Positions 61,251 to 64,000 of a stretch of 64,000 nucleotides of DNA are shown piece by piece (position 1 is the first letter of the stretch; the number at the start of each line of letters is the position of its first letter). Both the position numbers and the translations under genes were made by a program. Location of the stretch: NCBI RefSeq assembly GCF_030389965.1, contig NZ_CP128399.1, positions 620,001 to 684,000 on the forward strand. The letters are read 5' to 3'. Source of the stretch: Candidatus Chlorohelix allophototropha (GTDB lineage: Bacteria > Chloroflexota > Chloroflexia > Chloroheliales > Chloroheliaceae). The notes below the pieces were generated by a model that worked only from the letters and a program-made list of their open reading frames with translations, did no database searches and was not told where the DNA came from.

Positions 61251-61695
61251 CAATTTCATCGGCTAGGTTGGAATGAAGCCGAACCAATTCGCGATAGGTC
61301 GCCACCAAATCACCTGGCACATAAGCTGGTCGAGCCTCATCGCTTAGGACTACCCTGACAATCGTTCCAGCATCCAAGGCATCAGTTTTAGCCCGTAAAC
61401 CACGACGTTGTGCGAACTGATGGGTTTGGACCGGATGTAAAAGAATTAAATTATAACCCAATCTGGCTAGATAGTGATACAAGTTTTCCCAGTAACGTCC
61501 AGTCGCTTCCAAGCCGATGGTGATTTGAGCTGGTATTACCCCTAAACTTTCGAGCTTAGTCAGCACAAAAGCATAACCTTGCGCGTCATTAGTAAATTCG
61601 AGAGGCTTGATGACTACTGTTTTGTCAGGGCGAAGTACACTTATACTACACTTCTCACAACCTACATCAATACCCATGTAGATTGCGGTTGTCAA
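61251..61695 (-). pseudogene. N-terminal half of the split IS110-family transposase
   Basis: It starts MTTAIYMGIDVGCEKCSISVL and holds the DEDD-type residues in GIDVG (Asp), GLEATGRYWENL (Glu) and KTDALDAGTIVR (two Asps). It continues to HSNLADEI, then meets the insertion. Adding the C-terminal half at 56266-57068 restores DEIGRYRNEIHALL. It is interrupted by 57072-61250 with target duplication TTG (CAA on plus). Confidence 0.92.
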
Positions 61696-61699
61696 GACC

Positions 61700-61856
61700 T
61701 AATATTCCGGGCTAAAAATGCATCTGAATTTAACCCACTTTTTTAAGAAAAAGCTCCAGGCAGTGGCCTGTCGCACGCTGGCGTTCGCACAAAAGCCAAG
61801 CTTTTGCGCTCAACCAGCTCTTATTAGGCTGAAATAATCTTAGCCTCTTGAAATCT
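61700..61856. other. Spacer between IS110 and IS21 elements
   Basis: About 150 bases without a gene. It may contain the right end of the IS21 element (a TGCATCTGAATTTAACCC-like tract near 61720), but its partner end is outside the window so this is unproven. Confidence 0.35.
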
Positions 61857-62654
61857 TTAAGAACCAGTTCCCGCTTCCGGTTTCTTTTCTTCTGGTGGAA
61901 GTTGCCGACGCTCTAAGCCGTAACTCTCCTTTCCTAAAGTGCGGTAACTGCTACCTCTTAAATAAAAAACTTCTCCGTGATGCAATAAACGGTCAATAAT
62001 CGCCACCATCAAGGCAGTATCACCACCCTCGATCAGTTCGCCCCAGTTAGAAAGGCTTTTGTTACTGGTAATGATCGTGGCACCTCTGAGGTAACGTCCG
62101 CTGATCAGCTCATATAAGGCCGGACCTACACGTGCGTCCATCGGTAAATAGCCCAGTTCGTCTAATACCAACACCTGACATTTCAAAAGCGGCTCTAAAA
62201 TCCTGGCTATTTCCTGGCGAGTGCTAGCCGCAATCACTTGGTTCGCCAGTTGTTGAGCCGTAATGAACTTTACGGTGTAACCCAACTGCACCATCTTAAT
62301 TCCGGCTGCAATCGAAAGATGGGTTTTCCCAAGCCCACTTGCCCCGATTAGGAGTAAATTCCCAGCTTTTTCTACAAAACTGCTGTCGAAATAGCGTAAA
62401 ATCACGCTGCGCTTCAGTTCCGGGTGGCGACTGAAATCGAATTGTTCCAGGCTGGCTTCAAAAGGGAAACTGGCTGAGTGCAAACGCTTTTTGAGTTGGT
62501 TCTCCTGACGAGATAGCAACTCTTCGCTTAACAATTCTTCTAAAAACTCCCCGTAATCCATTCCGGTTTCGCGTGCCCGTTCAATCCAATCGCTGTATAC
62601 CTGTTTTACCCTGCCCAGTTTTAGGCTGGTGAGTTTATGTTCCAGACTATTCAT
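61857..62654 (-). CDS. istB: IS21-family helper ATPase IstB
   Basis: This 265-residue AAA+ protein has Walker A GASGLGKTHLS, Walker B VLVLDELGYL, sensor TSNK and the characteristic WGE..(G/D)TALMVAIIDRLLHHGEVFYLRGSSYR region. It forms oligomers on target DNA and stimulates IstA. Its ATG overlaps the end of istA by four bases. Confidence 0.95.
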   Translation of the reverse strand: MNSLEHKLTSLKLGRVKQVYSDWIERARETGMDYGEFLEELLSEELLSRQENQLKKRLHSASFPFEASLEQFDFSRHPELKRSVILRYFDSSFVEKAGNLLLIGASGLGKTHLSIAAGIKMVQLGYTVKFITAQQLANQVIAASTRQEIARILEPLLKCQVLVLDELGYLPMDARVGPALYELISGRYLRGATIITSNKSLSNWGELIEGGDTALMVAIIDRLLHHGEVFYLRGSSYRTLGKESYGLERRQLPPEEKKPEAGTGS

Positions 62655-64000
62655 CCCACCGCCCTTTCTATTTCATTTTCCTCAGGTATGGCCGAAAAAC
62701 GGTTGGCCACCAGTGGTTCGTATTCACTGAGTAGCCGTTCCACCGCTGGTTGAGTGGGCTTGAGGGTAGCGGCATTACTGCCTGAACCCGCTGGCTTGAG
62801 TAATAAACCCTTGAGATATTCCGCCCCGTAAAGCTGTTGTTCCGTTGCCAATTCCACCGCCGCCTGGAATTCTTCCAGCCCTACCTGCTGGGCCAGCGCG
62901 TATAGTTGGTGGATTTGTTCACTCATGGTGGCTCTTTGCCGTCGACAGATTACCGCCACATACTGGTACACTTGCGGTCCTAAATTTAACAACCAATCCC
63001 GCCACACCATGGTTCTGGCTCTGGGTTTGATCTCAAAAGCTTGGGTGTAATGTTCCGGTATTACTAAGCGGCGGTTTCGGGAATAACAACGGGGGTGCTG
63101 TGCCACCAGTTCCGTACCCCGCCATAACTTCAGCCATTCCCGATGTATCCGGGCTGTCAGGGTTTGTCCCATTAGTTCCGCCGGTACGCTATATTTGTTG
63201 GTCTCAAAAATGACTACCCCTTCCCGGTTTACCACCAGGCTGGTAAATAAACCGTAATCCCGGGCACTAGCAGGCAATGGGCTGAAGTGTTTACGCTCTA
63301 TTTCCAGTAAGCTACCCGGAATTTCCCCGGTCGCTGCGCATGTACGCTCGTAATTCACTACCCCTAACCATTCTTCCAACTGCCTTACCAGATCCGCCGC
63401 ATCGTAGAATGTACGACCAGCTAGAAAATTGTTTTTGGTATACTTTACCAAATTTTCTACGGCACCTTTCTGGTTTCCGCTGGCCGGGGCACAGGCTTCC
63501 GGGTGAAACTCGAATTCTAGTGCCAGTTTCTGCCACACCGGATGCCACACTGGTTGGTTCTTTTCATCTCGCCTCAGTACCACCGTCTTCATATTATCCG
63601 TGGTAATTACCCACGGTACTCCCCCCATCCGGTTGAGGGCTTCCACCAGGCAGCGCACCAGCGTTTCTTCGGCCATATCTTTCTGAAAGCTCACATACAT
63701 AAAACGCGAGTATTTCAGCCGGGCACAGAAAAAGTAGAAGGTTTGGGGTACACTATCTTGTTTACTGAACAGCACTCCCCGAATTTCACCCCAGTCTATT
63801 TGCAAAAACTCTCCAGGTAAGCCCTCAAAACGTATCTGTACCTGATGAGCCTGGTTCTCTCTGGCTTTTTTGAGCTTGCGCACATAGTCATAGAAGGCGG
63901 TGGGTCTGCCACAGTAGGGCTGTTTGGGATCTTCCCACGCTAGTTCCAGCATTCTTTTCACTTGTAGTTTTTGTTCTAGCCAGCCTTCAATCTGTTCTTT
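62651..64000 (-). CDS. istA: IS21-family transposase IstA, 5' end outside the window
   Basis: Visible as at least 449 residues; the frame is open to base 64000, beyond the ATG at 63961. The rve core shows LQIDWGEIRG (Asp), WVITTDNMKTVV (Asp) and SGNQKGAVENLVKYTKNNFL (Glu). The C-terminal beta domain (FETNKYSVPAELMGQTLTARI) is complete. The N-terminal HTH region lies outside the window. It is paired with istB. Confidence 0.94.
   Translation of the reverse strand, partial: KEQIEGWLEQKLQVKRMLELAWEDPKQPYCGRPTAFYDYVRKLKKARENQAHQVQIRFEGLPGEFLQIDWGEIRGVLFSKQDSVPQTFYFFCARLKYSRFMYVSFQKDMAEETLVRCLVEALNRMGGVPWVITTDNMKTVVLRRDEKNQPVWHPVWQKLALEFEFHPEACAPASGNQKGAVENLVKYTKNNFLAGRTFYDAADLVRQLEEWLGVVNYERTCAATGEIPGSLLEIERKHFSPLPASARDYGLFTSLVVNREGVVIFETNKYSVPAELMGQTLTARIHREWLKLWRGTELVAQHPRCYSRNRRLVIPEHYTQAFEIKPRARTMVWRDWLLNLGPQVYQYVAVICRRQRATMSEQIHQLYALAQQVGLEEFQAAVELATEQQLYGAEYLKGLLLKPAGSGSNAATLKPTQPAVERLLSEYEPLVANRFSAIPEENEIERAVG

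Noticed and set aside
61700-63961. IS21 genes as part of a defence or transposon-encoded CRISPR (CAST-like) system
   Set aside because: Only istA and istB are seen; no Tns, Cas or cargo genes are visible in the window.

Overview
The window looks like a chromosomal segment of a bacterium, most likely a Chloroflexota member. That placement is an inference from gene content and protein style: a CAP-domain exoprotein with the N-terminal region typical of that phylum, several FHA/PP2C/Hanks-kinase proteins, kinase-FGE fusions, rpmB next to asp23-fakA-fakB, and an RND pump governed by TetR. Base composition is intermediate. TTG and GTG starts with strong Shine-Dalgarno sequences are common. I saw no rRNA, tRNA or CRISPR array.

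Layout. 0-24 kb is ordinary chromosome: a DUF4388 tail, a Ser/Thr kinase fused to an FGE-like domain, an SGNH hydrolase, a PIG-V-like membrane glycosyltransferase, ftsH, a WecA/MraY-type sugar-1-phosphate transferase, a PatZ-like acyl-CoA synthetase/acetyltransferase, and a DUF2625 protein. Then comes a four-gene signalling block (FHA, subtilisin-like lipoprotein, PP2C, FHA), an unfamiliar protein with faint Nmad3 resemblance, and metH. metH is preceded by a complete SAM-I riboswitch, a terminator and a recognisable promoter.

24.5-29 kb holds an IS4-like element with long inverted repeats and a nested pair: an IS5-type element sitting in the fifth-sixth codon boundary region of another DDE transposase. 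Both insertions have clean target duplications (TTA and CTATT). 29-43 kb is mostly cell-surface biology: a secreted CAP protein, an ABC polysaccharide exporter whose permease seems to start at a non-ATG/GTG/TTG codon, a polyprenyl-phosphate sugar transferase, UDP-glucose dehydrogenase and UDP-glucuronate decarboxylase. Between these lie a HMA/aminotransferase/HAD/exchanger gene run, a cysteine-less thioredoxin-fold protein, PncC, and a VOC protein with a good sigma-70-type promoter.

43-56 kb contains a TetR-RND efflux operon with a long perfect palindrome upstream, an IS3 remnant, the fatty-acid kinase set (two FakB, one FakA) with Asp23, rpmB, a Y/P/Q-rich membrane protein, a YegD-like Hsp70 and a second TetR gene with its own operator-like repeat.

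56-64 kb is an insertion-sequence pile. An IS110 transposase gene is cut in frame by an IS3-type element (TSD CAA). That element was then eroded and filled with an IS4-type gene, which is itself split by a second full copy of the same IS3-type element (TSD AAC), and with a different IS3 element. An IS21 istA/istB pair runs off the right edge. The best-supported novelties are the reconstructed insertion histories, the riboswitch, the TetR palindromes, the odd permease start and the FHA/PP2C/protease operon; I found no clear new defence or catalytic system.
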